DNA of 58,907 nt from Oscillibacter sp. (GTDB lineage Bacteria > Bacillota > Clostridia > Oscillospirales > Oscillospiraceae): assembly GCA_017482345.1 (NCBI GenBank), contig JAFUNB010000010.1, positions 1 through 58,907 of the forward strand. The letters are read 5' to 3'. Below the pieces are notes generated by a model. The model was not told where the DNA came from. It saw only the letters and a list, made by a program, of their open reading frames with translations, and did not search any database. The position numbers and the translations under genes are program-made. Numbering within the stretch: position 1 is the first letter of the stretch; each line of letters starts with the position of its first letter. Positions 16,026 to 26,234 of this stretch are shown here, in pieces.

Positions 16026-16898
16026 ATGAAACCGAAGACAACGGCCCCGGTTGGGGCATATTTGAATATTTTACTGGCGGCGGCCCTGTGGGGTGTCATC
16101 GGCATCTGGAACCGGACACTGATGGCGGCGGGACTGTCTCCCACATCCATCGTGCTGGTGCGGAATTTCGGCGGCTGCGTGCTGCTGGCGGCGATCTTTG
16201 CCGTCCGTGACCGCAGGGTGTTCGCCGTGAAAAAGGAACATCTGAAATACTTCTTCGGCACCGGCGTGGTCAGTATTCTGCTGTTCACCTGCTGCTACTT
16301 CTCCTGCCAGAAGATCTGCTCTCTGGCGGTGGCGTCCATTTTGCTGTATACGGCGCCGTCCTTTGTGGTGATCCTGTCCGCCATTCTCTGGCGGGAGCCG
16401 GTGACGAAGAAAAAGCTGGCGGCGCTGGCGCTGACGCTGGTGGGCTGCGCGTTGGTGTGCGGCGTATTTGCCGGTGATCTGAGCGTTTCCCTCAGCGGTG
16501 TGCTGCTGGGACTGGGCGCGGGCTTTTTCTACGCACTGTACAGCGTGTTCGGCCGCTATGCGTTGGCCCATTACGACTCCATGACCGTGACGGTGTGGAC
16601 ATTCCTGTTTGCCGGCCCGGCCTCGCTGGTGCTGCTGCGCCCGGCGGAACTGACCGCGCTGGCTCAGCCGAAGCTGGCGCTGATCGCCGCGGCGATGGTG
16701 GTGTTTTCCACGGTGCTGCCCTATCTGTTTTATACCAAGGGCCTCAGTCAGGTGGAGGCAAGCAAGGCCTCCATCATGGCAAGTCTGGAGCCGGTGGTGG
16801 CAGCCCTGACCGGCGTTCTGGTGTTCGGCGAACCCATGAGCGCCCTGACGGCGGCGGGCATTTTCTGCGTGCTGGCCGGCGTGTATATTTTGAGGTGA
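16026..16898 (+). CDS. EamA/DMT-family transporter
   Basis: The 290-residue protein has ten predicted membrane helices arranged as two EamA repeats; the second begins near 'LGLGAGFFYALYSVFGRYAL' (about 160). The conserved 'SLEPVVAALTGVLVFGE' near the C terminus is a hallmark of the drug/metabolite transporter superfamily. Substrate is unknown. It lies between the uncharacterised membrane protein and ybaK with gaps of 5-7 bases, indicating one operon. Confidence 0.9.
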   Translation: MKPKTTAPVGAYLNILLAAALWGVIGIWNRTLMAAGLSPTSIVLVRNFGGCVLLAAIFAVRDRRVFAVKKEHLKYFFGTGVVSILLFTCCYFSCQKICSLAVASILLYTAPSFVVILSAILWREPVTKKKLAALALTLVGCALVCGVFAGDLSVSLSGVLLGLGAGFFYALYSVFGRYALAHYDSMTVTVWTFLFAGPASLVLLRPAELTALAQPKLALIAAAMVVFSTVLPYLFYTKGLSQVEASKASIMASLEPVVAALTGVLVFGEPMSALTAAGIFCVLAGVYILR

Positions 16899-16903
16899 AC
16901 GAT

Positions 16904-17389
16904 ATGGCAAAGAAAAAAGAGGAAAAGACCAATGTGATGCGGGTATTGGAGCAGAAAAACATCCCCTACACCGCCCATACATATCCCGAGGACGGCCCTG
17001 TTGACGGTGTCAGCGTGGCCAATTACCTGCATCAGGATGTGGAGCAGGTATTCAAGACGCTGGTGACGAAGGCGGCCAGCGGCAATTACTATGTATTCGA
17101 TATCCCCGTGGCGGAAAACCTTGATCTGAAGAAGGCTGCGAAAGCCGTGGGGGAGAAGTCCATCGCCATGATCCCGCAAAAGGAGCTGCTGCCCCTGACC
17201 GGCTATATCCACGGCGGCTGCAGCCCTGTGGGTATGAAGAAGCTGTTCCCCACCGTGTTCCACGAGACGGTGGTGCTGTTTGACACCATCTGCGTCTCCG
17301 CCGGCAAGATCGGCGCGCAGGTAGAGGTGGATCCGCAGGCTCTGATGGAGCTGCTGGGCGCCACGGCGGCAGATGTGGTCGTGGACTGA
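16904..17389 (+). CDS. ybaK: Cys-tRNA(Pro) deacylase YbaK/EbsC
   Basis: This trans-acting editing enzyme hydrolyses Cys-tRNA(Pro) mischarged by prolyl-tRNA synthetase. The 161-residue product shows the YbaK/prolyl-tRNA synthetase insertion-domain pattern: 'VFKTLVTKAASGNYYVFDIPV' with the catalytic-region Lys (about residue 47), 'GYIHGGCSPVGMKK' (about 97-110) and 'VSAGKIGAQVEVDP'. The gene begins 5 bases after the transporter gene and is followed by uvrA after 27 bases with an independent ribosome binding site. Confidence 0.93.
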   Translation: MAKKKEEKTNVMRVLEQKNIPYTAHTYPEDGPVDGVSVANYLHQDVEQVFKTLVTKAASGNYYVFDIPVAENLDLKKAAKAVGEKSIAMIPQKELLPLTGYIHGGCSPVGMKKLFPTVFHETVVLFDTICVSAGKIGAQVEVDPQALMELLGATAADVVVD

Positions 17390-17416
17390 TTGGGATCCGA
17401 CAGGAGGATCGTTTTT

Positions 17417-20239
17417 ATGCAGGATAAAATCATTGTAAAAGGCGCACGCGCCAATAATCTGAAAAATGTGGACGTCACCATTCCCCGTGACAAGCTGGTG
17501 GTGATGACGGGCCTGTCCGGCTCCGGCAAATCCTCTCTGGCCTTTGACACCATCTATGCCGAGGGCCAGCGGCGGTATGTGGAGAGCCTTTCTTCCTACG
17601 CCCGTATGTTCCTGGGCCAGATGGACAAGCCGGATGTGGACTATATCGAGGGCCTCAGCCCCGCCATTTCCATCGACCAGAAAACCACCAGCAAGAATCC
17701 CCGCTCCACCGTGGGCACGGTGACGGAGATCTACGACTATCTGCGCCTGCTGTGGGCCAGAGTAGGCACGCCCCACTGTCCCAAGTGCGGCAAGGTCATC
17801 CAGCAGCAGACCATCGACCAGATCATCGACCAGGTGCTCTCACTGCCGGACGGCACCCGCATCCAGGTGATGGCGCCCGTCATCCGGGGCAAGAAGGGCG
17901 AACACGCCAAGGTGTTTGAGGACGCCAAGCGCTCCGGTTACGTCCGCGCCCGGGTGGATGGAAACCTGTACGAGCTGGACGAGGAGATCAAGCTGGAGAA
18001 AAACAAGAAGCACACCATCGAGATCATCGTGGACCGCCTCATCATCCGGCCCGACATTCAGCAGCGGCTGACCGACAGCGTGGAGATCGCCTCCGGCCTC
18101 TCCGGCGGTCTGGTGGTCATCAATCTGCTGCGGGAGGAGCAGGATCTGACCTTCTCCCAGAACTACGCCTGCGAGGACTGCGGCATCTCCATCGAGGAGC
18201 TGACGCCCCGCATGTTCTCCTTCAACAACCCCTTCGGTGCCTGTCCCACCTGTACGGGCCTTGGCAGCCAGTTGAAGGTGGACGAGATGCTGGTGGTGCC
18301 GGATGGCAAGCTGTCTATTCTGGACGGTGCTATTCAGGCCTCCGGCTGGGGCAATATCCGCTCCGACGGTATCTCCCGCATGTATTTTGACGCCCTGTCC
18401 AAGAAGTACCACTTCGCTCTGACCACTCCGTGGAACGAACTGAGCGATGAGGTGCGGGACATCATTCTGTACGGTACTAAGGGTGAAAAGCTGGAACTGC
18501 ATTACGACCAGCCCCGGGGCAAGGGTACTCTGTATCAGCCCTTTGAGGGCGTCTGCAACAACATCCAGCGCCGCTATCACGAGACTCAGAGCGACGCCAG
18601 CAAGAAGGAACTGGAGGAGATGATGGCGGAGTGCCCCTGCCCGTCTTGTCGTGGCCGCCGCCTGCGGAAGGAGTCTCTGGCGGTGACGGTGGGCGATCTG
18701 GATATCGACGCCTATACCCGCATGTCCGTTGGCGATGAGCTGAAATGGGTGGAGGAGCTGGTCCTGACGGAGCAGCAGCACCTGATCGCCGACCGGATTC
18801 TGAAGGAGATCAAGGCCCGCCTTGGCTTTTTGCAGTCTGTGGGTCTGAGCTATCTGACCCTCAGCCGCAGCGCCGCCACCCTCTCCGGCGGCGAGAGCCA
18901 GCGGATCCGTCTGGCCACCCAGATCGGTTCCAGTCTGATGGGCGTGCTGTATATTCTGGATGAGCCGTCCATCGGCCTGCACCAGCGGGATAACGACAAG
19001 CTGCTGGGAACACTGCGGAATCTGCGGGATCTGGGTAATACCCTGCTGGTGGTGGAGCACGACGAGGACACCATGCGCGCCGCCGATTACCTCATCGACA
19101 TCGGCCCTGGCGCCGGTATTCATGGCGGTACCATTGTGGCCGCCGGCACGCCGGAGGAGGTCATGGCCAATCCCATGTCCCTGACCGGCCAGTATCTGGC
19201 GGGCAAGCGGAAGATCCCCGTGCCCCATATCCGCCGCAGCGGAAACGGCAAGTATCTGAAAGTCACCGGCGCGGCGGAGAACAACCTGCGCAGTATCGAC
19301 GTGGAGTTCCCGCTGGGCAGCTTCACGGTGGTTACCGGCGTGTCCGGCAGCGGCAAAAGCTCGCTGGTCAACGAGATCCTGTTCAAGCGGCTGGGTGCTG
19401 ACCTGATGCGCATGAAGGTGCATCCCGGCAAGTGCGGCGGAATTGAGGGCATTGAGCATCTGGATAAGGTGGTCAACATTGACCAAAGCCCCATTGGCCG
19501 CACGCCCCGCTCTAACCCGGCCACCTATACCGGCCTGTTCAACGACATCCGAGACCTGTTCGCCGCTACCCAGGAGGCCAAGAGCCGCGGTTACGGCCCC
19601 GGCCGCTTCTCCTTCAACGTCCGCGGCGGACGGTGCGAGGCCTGCAGCGGCGACGGTGTGCTGAAGATCGAGATGCACTTCCTGCCGGATATCTTCGTCC
19701 CCTGCGAGGTCTGCAAGGGCCGCCGCTACAACCGTGAGACGCTGGAGGTCCGTTACAAGGGCAAGAATATCGCCGAGGTGCTGGACATGACCGCCGATGA
19801 GGCGATGGAGTTCTTCTCCGCCCTGCCCAAGCTCCACAATAAGCTGAAAACCCTGTGTGATGTGGGCCTTGGCTATGTGAAGCTGGGTCAGCCCTCCACG
19901 GAGCTGTCCGGCGGCGAGGCCCAGCGCGTGAAGCTGGCCACGGAGCTGTCCAAGATCGCCACCGGCAAGACCATCTATATTCTGGATGAGCCCACCACCG
20001 GCCTCCACGCCGACGACGTGCGCAAGCTGCTGGAGGTTCTGCAGCGGCTGGTGGACAGCGGCAACACCGTGGTGGTCATTGAGCACAATCTGGATGTCAT
20101 AAAATGTGCCGACCACATCATCGACCTGGGCCCTGAGGGCGGCGACGGCGGCGGAACCATCGTCTGCACCGGCACGCCCGAAGACGTGGCGGCCTGCCCG
20201 GAAAGCTATACTGGTCAGTACCTGAAGCGGGTATTGTGA
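17417..20239 (+). CDS. uvrA: Excinuclease ABC subunit A
   Basis: UvrA is the dimeric ABC ATPase that first recognises bulky DNA damage. The 940-residue protein has the full layout: Walker A 'GLSGSGKSS' (about 31-39), a first zinc module ('CPKCGK', 'CEDCG', 'CPTCTG'), the signature '[12 protein letters not shown]' near 490, the second Walker A 'GVSGSGKSS' near 640, the central zinc finger '[14 protein letters not shown]' to '[10 protein letters not shown]', and the second signature '[12 protein letters not shown]' with '[12 protein letters not shown]'. The ATG at 17417 follows CAGGAGG. Confidence 0.98.
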   Translation: MQDKIIVKGARANNLKNVDVTIPRDKLVVMTGLSGSGKSSLAFDTIYAEGQRRYVESLSSYARMFLGQMDKPDVDYIEGLSPAISIDQKTTSKNPRSTVGTVTEIYDYLRLLWARVGTPHCPKCGKVIQQQTIDQIIDQVLSLPDGTRIQVMAPVIRGKKGEHAKVFEDAKRSGYVRARVDGNLYELDEEIKLEKNKKHTIEIIVDRLIIRPDIQQRLTDSVEIASGLSGGLVVINLLREEQDLTFSQNYACEDCGISIEELTPRMFSFNNPFGACPTCTGLGSQLKVDEMLVVPDGKLSILDGAIQASGWGNIRSDGISRMYFDALSKKYHFALTTPWNELSDEVRDIILYGTKGEKLELHYDQPRGKGTLYQPFEGVCNNIQRRYHETQSDASKKELEEMMAECPCPSCRGRRLRKESLAVTVGDLDIDAYTRMSVGDELKWVEELVLTEQQHLIADRILKEIKARLGFLQSVGLSYLTLSRSAATLSGGESQRIRLATQIGSSLMGVLYILDEPSIGLHQRDNDKLLGTLRNLRDLGNTLLVVEHDEDTMRAADYLIDIGPGAGIHGGTIVAAGTPEEVMANPMSLTGQYLAGKRKIPVPHIRRSGNGKYLKVTGAAENNLRSIDVEFPLGSFTVVTGVSGSGKSSLVNEILFKRLGADLMRMKVHPGKCGGIEGIEHLDKVVNIDQSPIGRTPRSNPATYTGLFNDIRDLFAATQEAKSRGYGPGRFSFNVRGGRCEACSGDGVLKIEMHFLPDIFVPCEVCKGRRYNRETLEVRYKGKNIAEVLDMTADEAMEFFSALPKLHNKLKTLCDVGLGYVKLGQPSTELSGGEAQRVKLATELSKIATGKTIYILDEPTTGLHADDVRKLLEVLQRLVDSGNTVVVIEHNLDVIKCADHIIDLGPEGGDGGGTIVCTGTPEDVAACPESYTGQYLKRVL

Positions 20240-20346
20240 CGAAAGATGCGCGAAAAATCAAAAAAAGATTGACCCCGCCGGGTTTTCGGCGGACAATATA
20301 AATACCAAAAACGCTTAACAAACAAAGAAAGTTGAGGATCACCTGT

Positions 20347-21246
20347 ATGTCTAAGATTCAAAATGTAGCCATGATCACCGTCTGCGGCCGCCCCAACGTG
20401 GGCAAGTCCAGCCTGACTAACGCGCTGGTGGGCGAGAAGGTCGCTATCGTGTCCAACAAAGCCCAGACTACCCGCAACCGTATTTACGGCGTGGTGAACC
20501 GGGATGACACCCAGTTCATCCTGATGGACACGCCGGGCCTGCACAAGCCCAAGAGCGCTCTGGGTGATTACATGGTGAAGATCGTTACCTCCAGCCTCAG
20601 CGACGTGGACTGCGCGCTGCTGCTGGTGGAGCCCATCGCCCATGTGGGCGCTCCCGAGCTGGCACTGATCCAGCGCATCAAAGAGGAGGGTATCCCCGCC
20701 ATCCTGTGCATTAACAAGATCGACACCGTGGAGCCCGGAGAACTGCTGCCGGTCATCGCCGCCTACAACGAGGCGTGGGACGGCTTTGACGCCATCATCC
20801 CCATCTCCGCCCACTCCGGTGACGGTCTGGAGGAGCTGCTGGCCGAGCTGCGCAAGTACGCCGTGGAAGGCCCCCAGCTGTTCCCGGACGGCATGACTTC
20901 CGATCAGCCTGAGCGTCAGGTCATCGGCGAGCTGCTGCGTGAGAAGATGCTGCTGTGCCTGGATAAGGAGATCCCCCACGGTGTCGCCATCGAGATCGAA
21001 CGCTTCACCGAGCGGGATTCCGGCGTCATCGACGTGGAGGCCATCATCTTCTGCGAAAAGGCCAGCCACAAGGGCATCATCATCGGCAAGCAGGGCGCCA
21101 TGCTGAAGAAGATCAGCACCATGGCCCGCCACGACATGGAGAAGTTCATGGGCACCAAAGTCTATCTGGAGACCTGGGTCAAGGTTAAGGAAAACTGGCG
21201 CGATAACGTCAATTTCGTCCGCTCTTTCGGCTATAACGAGGAATAA
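20347..21246 (+). CDS. era: GTPase Era
   Basis: Era couples GTP hydrolysis to 30S subunit assembly by binding the 3' end of 16S rRNA. The 299-residue protein has G1 'GRPNVGKSS', the switch region, G3 'DTPGLHKPK', G4 'NKID' and a C-terminal KH domain with 'IIIGKQGAMLKKI'. The ATG at 20347 follows GAGG. The order era-yqzL-recO is conserved in Bacillota. The last 18 codons are present again, with synonymous changes only, about 215 bases downstream. Confidence 0.97.
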   Translation: MSKIQNVAMITVCGRPNVGKSSLTNALVGEKVAIVSNKAQTTRNRIYGVVNRDDTQFILMDTPGLHKPKSALGDYMVKIVTSSLSDVDCALLLVEPIAHVGAPELALIQRIKEEGIPAILCINKIDTVEPGELLPVIAAYNEAWDGFDAIIPISAHSGDGLEELLAELRKYAVEGPQLFPDGMTSDQPERQVIGELLREKMLLCLDKEIPHGVAIEIERFTERDSGVIDVEAIIFCEKASHKGIIIGKQGAMLKKISTMARHDMEKFMGTKVYLETWVKVKENWRDNVNFVRSFGYNEE

Positions 21247-21470
21247 GACGAAAGAGAAACGGGCAACGCCGGTTTTCCGCGAGCGGAAGCGAGCCGCGCG
21301 TTAGCGCGTACAAGCGTTTCGCGGAGCGAAACCTTGGAGTGGCCGGGCTTTGCCTGGCCGCTCAGGTCCAAACGGGGACCCTATAAAACCAAGGGTTTTA
21401 TGGGGAGAAACTGGCGAGACAATGTCAACTTCGTTCGCTCCTTCGGCTATAACGAGGAATAACACGAAAA
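21190..21470 (+). repeat. Duplicated 3' end of era flanking a hairpin-rich spacer
   Basis: The genuine era end (21190-21255) and a second copy (21406-21470) align over about 63 bases, from 'NWRDNVNF' to the stop codon and beyond it (TAA-NACGAAA). Differences fall at third codon positions, so both encode the same 17 C-terminal residues. Between them (21256-21405) lies a run of hairpins, including GTTTCGC/GCGAAAC and the perfect ATAAAACC/GGTTTTAT. This looks like a scar left by DNA that brought its own era 3' end, not a simple tandem duplication. Confidence 0.85.
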
Positions 21471-21529
21471 ATTCCCAACCATAAAAAACGACGGTTTCCG
21501 CAGACTATCCGGTAAAGGAGGTCTGCATC

Positions 21530-21634
21530 ATGGAACCGGAGACCCTTTGGGACGTATTCTGCCTGACGGGAGAACCCATGGCCTATATGCTGTACCGTGC
21601 TGCGGAACAGCGGGGGAAGGGCCCGTCGGCGTGA
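21530..21634 (+). CDS. yqzL: YqzL family small protein
   Basis: A 34-codon reading frame begins at ATG 21530 after an ideal AAAGGAGG site. The peptide 'LWDVFCLTGEPMAYMLYRA' matches the YqzL pattern (aromatic-x-x-F-x-x-T-G-x-x-x-x-Y-L), and the position between era and recO is exactly where yqzL lies in Bacillus. It is shorter than the 47-residue Bacillus protein. Function is unknown. Confidence 0.8.
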   Translation: MEPETLWDVFCLTGEPMAYMLYRAAEQRGKGPSA

Positions 21635-21676
21635 TTTTCGGAGGCAATCGGGCCTCCGTACATAGGTGGTGAGACC

Positions 21677-22453
21677 ATGGCGGCAACGCCCTACATCGTC
21701 ACCCGGGGCATCGTCCTGCGGGAGACGGAGACAAAAGAGGCGGATAAGATCCTGACACTGCTGACGGCAGAACGGGGCAGGATCTCCGTCATCGCCCGGG
21801 ACGTCCGGCGCAAGAGCTGTAAATATGCCGCCTGCGCCCAGCCGCTGGTCTACTCCGAATGGACGCTCTATCAGAAGGGAGACTGGTATTACGCCAACGA
21901 GGGCTCCACGCTGGAGCTGTTCAACGGATTGCGGAACGATCTGGACGCGCTGTCCCTGGGATTCTATCTGGCGGAGCTGACGGAGGCCGTCACCACCGAG
22001 GAGACGGATTCCGACGCGCTGCTGCGCCATCTGCTCAACGGACTATACGCGCTGGCGGTGCTGAAGAAGCCGCCTGCGCTGGTGAAGGCCGCCTTTGAGC
22101 TGCGGCTGATGAGTCTGGCCGGCTATGAGCCGCTGGCGGACGGCTGCGCCTACTGCGGCTGTCCGGAGCCGGAGCAGCCCCTGCTGGACGTGGTGCAGGG
22201 CGTGCTGCGCTGCCGCAAGTGCGGCGTGAAGGAGAGCGCCCTGTCCATGCCTCTGTGCGGTGATTCCCTGGCGGCCCTACGCCATGCGGTGTACGGCGAC
22301 GCCAAGCGGCTGTACTCCTTCAAGCTGGGCAATGAGGCGCTGCGGCGACTGGCCGCGGCGGCGGAGGCCTTTGTGGCCGCCCAGCTGGAGCGGGGATTCC
22401 GGACGCTGGACTTTTATAAGAGCCTGCAGCCGGTCGATATCCCGTCAAAATAA
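21677..22453 (+). CDS. recO: DNA repair protein RecO
   Basis: RecO loads RecA onto SSB-coated single-stranded DNA in the RecFOR recombination pathway. The 258-residue product has the N-terminal OB fold ('IVLRETETKEADKILTLLT' and 'GRISVIARDVRR'), and a helical C-terminal domain with the zinc module 'CAYCGC' and 'CRKCG' (about 157-180). It lies 42 bases after yqzL and is followed by mutS2 after 47 bases. Confidence 0.95.
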   Translation: MAATPYIVTRGIVLRETETKEADKILTLLTAERGRISVIARDVRRKSCKYAACAQPLVYSEWTLYQKGDWYYANEGSTLELFNGLRNDLDALSLGFYLAELTEAVTTEETDSDALLRHLLNGLYALAVLKKPPALVKAAFELRLMSLAGYEPLADGCAYCGCPEPEQPLLDVVQGVLRCRKCGVKESALSMPLCGDSLAALRHAVYGDAKRLYSFKLGNEALRRLAAAAEAFVAAQLERGFRTLDFYKSLQPVDIPSK

Positions 22454-22500
22454 GTGATGATCCGTGTGACTCCAATGGAGTGATACGATGAGGAACAACT

Positions 22501-24894
22501 ATGAGCGAATTGTTTGATAAATCCATCCGAACGCTGGAACTGCCCCGGGTGCTGCAGCTGCTCAGTGAGCAGGCAGTCAGCGCCGAGGCTAAGGAACGCG
22601 CCCTTCGCGTCCGTCCCGAAACGGAGACGGAGGAGGTGCTGCGTCTGCTGGATCAGACGGACGCGGCCCGGCAGATGATCGGCCTCCACGGCAGTCCCTC
22701 GTTCTCCGGCGTGAAGCCGGTGGCGGAGGCGCTGGGCCGGGCGGACCGGGGCGGCAGCCTCAACACCCGGGAGCTGCTGACCATAGCGGATCTGCTGACG
22801 GCGGCCCGTCGTGCCAAGGAGTATTTCAACACGGAGGCAGAGGAGAAGACGGCTATTGACCATCTGTTCCTCTCTCTCCACGGCAACCGCTTCCTGGAGG
22901 AGAAGATCAAGCGGTGTATTCCCGATGAAAACACCATTGCCGACGCCGCCTCCAGCGAGCTGGCGGATATCCGCCGCCACATGCGGCAGGCTCAGGCCAA
23001 AAGCCGCCAGATTTTGCAGAAGATCATCTCCTCTCCCACGTATTCCAAGATCCTGCAGGAAAGCATCATCACCCAGCGGGACGGCCGCTTTGTGGTGCCG
23101 GTCAAGGCGGAGCACAAGGGCGATATGCCCGGTCTGGTGCATGACATCTCCTCCTCCGGCGCCACGATTTTTGTGGAGCCGATGGGCGTGGTGCAGGCCA
23201 ACAATGAGTATATCGAGCTAGAGGCCAAGGAGCAGAAGGAGATCCAGCGGATCCTGGCGGAGCTGTCCGCGGAAAGCGCGGCCCACCGGGAGGATATCCA
23301 GTGGGACTATGACGCCATGGTGCATCTGGATCTGATCTTCGCCCGGGGACAGCTGAGCTATAAAATGGACGGCGTGCGGCCGGAGGTGCGCCGGGACGGC
23401 GCCATCCACCTGCGCCGGGCACGGCATCCGCTGCTGGACCCCAAGAAGGCGGTTCCCATCGACATCGAGCTGGGCGATACCTTTGATACTCTGGTCATCA
23501 CCGGCCCCAACACCGGCGGTAAGACCGTCAGTTTGAAGACGCTGGGTCTGCTGACCCTGATGACCCAGTGCGGCCTGCACATCCCTGTGGCCGACCGCAG
23601 TGTGGTGTCCGTTTACGAGCGGGTTCTGGCGGATATCGGCGACGAGCAGAGCATTGAGCAGAGCCTGTCCACCTTCTCCGCCCACATGGTCAATATCGTG
23701 GCCATTCTGGCCGAGGCGGACCGGCACAGCCTCATCCTGTTTGATGAGCTGGGCGCCGGCACGGACCCCATCGAGGGCGCGGCGCTGGCCATTGCGGTCA
23801 TCCAGCATGTGCGGCAGCGGGGCGGCCGTGTGGCGGCCACCACCCACTATGCGGAGCTGAAGACATTTGCCATGACCACGGCGGGCGTGGAGAACGCCAG
23901 CTGTGAGTTTGATGTGGAGACCCTCAGTCCCACGTACCGTCTGCTCATCGGCATCCCCGGCAAGTCCAACGCCTTCGCCATCTCCAAGCGGCTGGGCCTG
24001 CCGGACGAGGTGATCGAGAGCGCCAAGGTGCAGATGAGCGGCGAGAGCGTTCGCTTTGAGGATATCCTGACCCAGCTGGAGCATAAGCGCCAGCAGATCG
24101 AAAAGCGGGAGCTGGAAGCCAACCGTCTGCTGCAGCAGCGGGAGGAGGACGCCCGCAAGGCCCGGGAGTTCCGGGCCCAGATGGAGCGGGCCAAGGAGAA
24201 TGCCCGCGGCCGCGGCGAGGCGGAGGCCAAGCGCATCCTGCGGGACGCCCGCGCGGCGGCGGACGAGGTGTTCACTGAGCTGGCTGAGATGCGGAAAGCG
24301 CAGGCCAAGGCAGAACGGACCATGAACGCCAACGAAGCCAGAGCGGAGCTGCGCCGCAAGCTGAATGAGGCGGAGGACGCCGTTACCAAGCGGGACGCCC
24401 GTCAGGAGCCGATTCCCAAACCCAGCCGGCCCATCCGGGTGGGCGATCTGGTGGAGATCCCCGGCGTGCGGACGCCGGCGGAGGTGGTCTCTGTGGGCAA
24501 GGACGGCACACTGCAGCTGAAATCCGGCATTTTGAAGATGAAAGCCAAGGCGGACGAGGTGCGTCTCATCGAGGACGACGAGCGGGCCGCTCAGAAGAAA
24601 AAGCCTGCCGCCACCAGCAGCAAGAGTGTGGACAGCGTTATGCGGGCACCCGCCAGCCGGGAGCTGGACATCCGGGGCATGGAGTCCCTGGAGGCGGAGA
24701 GCGTGGTGGAGACTTTCCTCTCCGCCGCTGTGATGGGCCGTCTGAACGAGGTCACCATCATCCACGGCAAGGGAACCGGCGTCCTGCGCAAGGCTGTTCA
24801 CGACATTCTGCGGCGGAACAAGGCGGTCAAGACCTTCCGGCTGGGTGTGTACGGCGAAGGTGAGAGCGGCGTGACCGTGGTCACCCTGAAGTGA
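22501..24894 (+). CDS. mutS2: Endonuclease MutS2
   Basis: MutS2 acts in recombination control and, in Bacillus, in rescue of collided ribosomes. The 797-residue protein has the MutS core and ATPase domains with Walker A 'TGPNTGGKT' (about 334-342), Walker B 'LILFDELGAGTDP' and 'TTHYAELK', a long charged coiled coil (about 515-640), a KOW-like segment ('RVGDLVEIPGVRTPAEVVSV'), and a C-terminal Smr nuclease domain with 'LDIRGM' and 'IIHGKGTGVLRKAV'. Length is standard. It starts 47 bases after recO. Confidence 0.97.
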   Translation: MSELFDKSIRTLELPRVLQLLSEQAVSAEAKERALRVRPETETEEVLRLLDQTDAARQMIGLHGSPSFSGVKPVAEALGRADRGGSLNTRELLTIADLLTAARRAKEYFNTEAEEKTAIDHLFLSLHGNRFLEEKIKRCIPDENTIADAASSELADIRRHMRQAQAKSRQILQKIISSPTYSKILQESIITQRDGRFVVPVKAEHKGDMPGLVHDISSSGATIFVEPMGVVQANNEYIELEAKEQKEIQRILAELSAESAAHREDIQWDYDAMVHLDLIFARGQLSYKMDGVRPEVRRDGAIHLRRARHPLLDPKKAVPIDIELGDTFDTLVITGPNTGGKTVSLKTLGLLTLMTQCGLHIPVADRSVVSVYERVLADIGDEQSIEQSLSTFSAHMVNIVAILAEADRHSLILFDELGAGTDPIEGAALAIAVIQHVRQRGGRVAATTHYAELKTFAMTTAGVENASCEFDVETLSPTYRLLIGIPGKSNAFAISKRLGLPDEVIESAKVQMSGESVRFEDILTQLEHKRQQIEKRELEANRLLQQREEDARKAREFRAQMERAKENARGRGEAEAKRILRDARAAADEVFTELAEMRKAQAKAERTMNANEARAELRRKLNEAEDAVTKRDARQEPIPKPSRPIRVGDLVEIPGVRTPAEVVSVGKDGTLQLKSGILKMKAKADEVRLIEDDERAAQKKKPAATSSKSVDSVMRAPASRELDIRGMESLEAESVVETFLSAAVMGRLNEVTIIHGKGTGVLRKAVHDILRRNKAVKTFRLGVYGEGESGVTVVTLK

Positions 24895-24908
24895 GAGAGG
24901 CGGTGCGT

Positions 24909-25385
24909 ATGGAACTGACGTTTCGATTTGCAGAGGAGCAGGATACGCCGCTGATCCTGCGGTTTATCCGGGATCTTGCAGAATATGAGAAGATGCTGGA
25001 ACTGGTGGTGGCGGACGAGGCCACGCTGGCTGACCAACTGTTCAACAAGAAAAACGCGGAAGTGATTTTTGCTGTGGAGAATGGCGTGGAAGTGGGGTTT
25101 GCCCTGTTCTTCCATAACTTCTCCACGTTCCTGGGCCGTTCCGGACTGTATTTGGAGGATCTGTTCGTCCTGCCGGACCACCGGGGCAAGGGATACGGCA
25201 AAGCGATCTTAAAAAAACTGGCGTCCATCGCCGTGGAGCGCGGCTGCGGGCGGATGGAGTGGTGGTGCCTGGATTGGAACAAGCCCAGCATCGACTTCTA
25301 TCTGTCCCTGAATGCGGAGCCCATGGAGGACTGGACGGTGTACCGTCTGGCAGGAGAGACCCTGCGGGCGCTGGCAGAGAGCTGA
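24909..25385 (+). CDS. GNAT family N-acetyltransferase (diamine acetyltransferase-like)
   Basis: This 158-residue protein resembles the spermidine/spermine and thialysine acetyltransferase branch of GNAT enzymes: 'LYLEDLFVLPDHRGKGYGKAIL' region with the acetyl-CoA P-loop 'RGKGYG' (about 90-100), and 'EWWCLDWNKPSIDFY' (about 118-132) that lines the substrate pocket in that branch. The amine substrate is inferred. The ATG at 24909 lies 14 bases after mutS2, so it is likely read from the same transcript. Confidence 0.85.
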   Translation: MELTFRFAEEQDTPLILRFIRDLAEYEKMLELVVADEATLADQLFNKKNAEVIFAVENGVEVGFALFFHNFSTFLGRSGLYLEDLFVLPDHRGKGYGKAILKKLASIAVERGCGRMEWWCLDWNKPSIDFYLSLNAEPMEDWTVYRLAGETLRALAES

Positions 25386-25414
25386 TATGATCTGAGGAAA
25401 ATGAGGTGACTGGC

Positions 25415-26188
25415 ATGCAAGAGCTTGAAAAACAGTTTCACATCCATTGCGTTCCCGGCGATGTGGGCCGATACTGCATCGTTCCCGGCGACCCTGGCCG
25501 TGTGAGCGCCATCGCCGCGCTGTTTGACGACGCGAAGCAGGTGGCGTATAACCGGGAGTTCAACGTCTGGACCGGCTATTTGCTGGGAGAGAAGGTGAGC
25601 GCCTGCTCCACCGGCATCGGCGGCCCCTCTACCGCCATCGCACTGGAGGAGCTGCACAAGTGCGGCGCCGACACCTTCATCCGCACCGGCACCTGCGGCG
25701 GCATTGATCTGGATGTGCAGTCCGGCGATATCGTGGTGGCCACCGGCGCCATCCGCTACGAGCATACCAGTATGGAATATGCGCCCATCGAGTTCCCGGC
25801 AGTGCCGGATCTGGACATCACCAACTGTCTGGCGCAGGCTACCCGGAATATGGGATTACCCCTGCACACCGGCGTGGTGCAGTGCAAGGACAGCTTTTAC
25901 GGCCAGCACTCCCCGGAGGCCTCACCGGTCTATTACGAGCTGAAGGCCAAGTGGGAGTCCTGGAAGCGGCTGGGCGTCAAGGCCAGCGAGATGGAGTCCG
26001 CGGCGCTGTTTGTGATCTCTGCGGCGCTGGGCTGCCGGGCCGGATCCTGTTTCCATGTGATCTGGAATCAGGAGCGGGAGGCGGCCGGACTGGATCAAAA
26101 AATGAGCGAGGATACCAGCAACTCGGTCAAGGTGGCTGTGGAGGCCCTGAAGCTGCTGATCCGGGAGGATCGGAAGCTGGGACGCTGA
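25415..26188 (+). CDS. udp: Uridine phosphorylase
   Basis: This enzyme of pyrimidine salvage cleaves uridine with phosphate to uracil and ribose 1-phosphate. The 257-residue protein has 'VPGDPGRV' (about 22-29), the PNP/UDP signature '[16 protein letters not shown]' (about 64-79), 'RTGTCGGID' and the ribose-binding '[10 protein letters not shown]' (about 188-197). Start choice: ATG 25415 has GAGGTG at a normal distance; a GTG at 25406 is possible. It closes the block and is followed by a strong terminator. Confidence 0.9.
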   Translation: MQELEKQFHIHCVPGDVGRYCIVPGDPGRVSAIAALFDDAKQVAYNREFNVWTGYLLGEKVSACSTGIGGPSTAIALEELHKCGADTFIRTGTCGGIDLDVQSGDIVVATGAIRYEHTSMEYAPIEFPAVPDLDITNCLAQATRNMGLPLHTGVVQCKDSFYGQHSPEASPVYYELKAKWESWKRLGVKASEMESAALFVISAALGCRAGSCFHVIWNQEREAAGLDQKMSEDTSNSVKVAVEALKLLIREDRKLGR

Positions 26189-26198
26189 ACCAACAAAT

Positions 26199-26230
26199 AA
26201 CAGCCGGACGGCATTTGCCGTCCGGCTGTT
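26199..26230. terminator. Bidirectional terminator between udp and mscS
   Basis: AACAGCCGGACGGCA pairs with TGCCGTCCGGCTGTT (15 bp, TT loop) between convergent genes, flanked by A-rich and T-rich bases. Confidence 0.88.
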
Positions 26231-26234
26231 CGTT

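Noticed and set aside
20269-20292. Terminator after uvrA
   Set aside because: CCGCCG/CGGCGG forms a short stem but has no T tract and lies near a possible era promoter, so the call is not supported.
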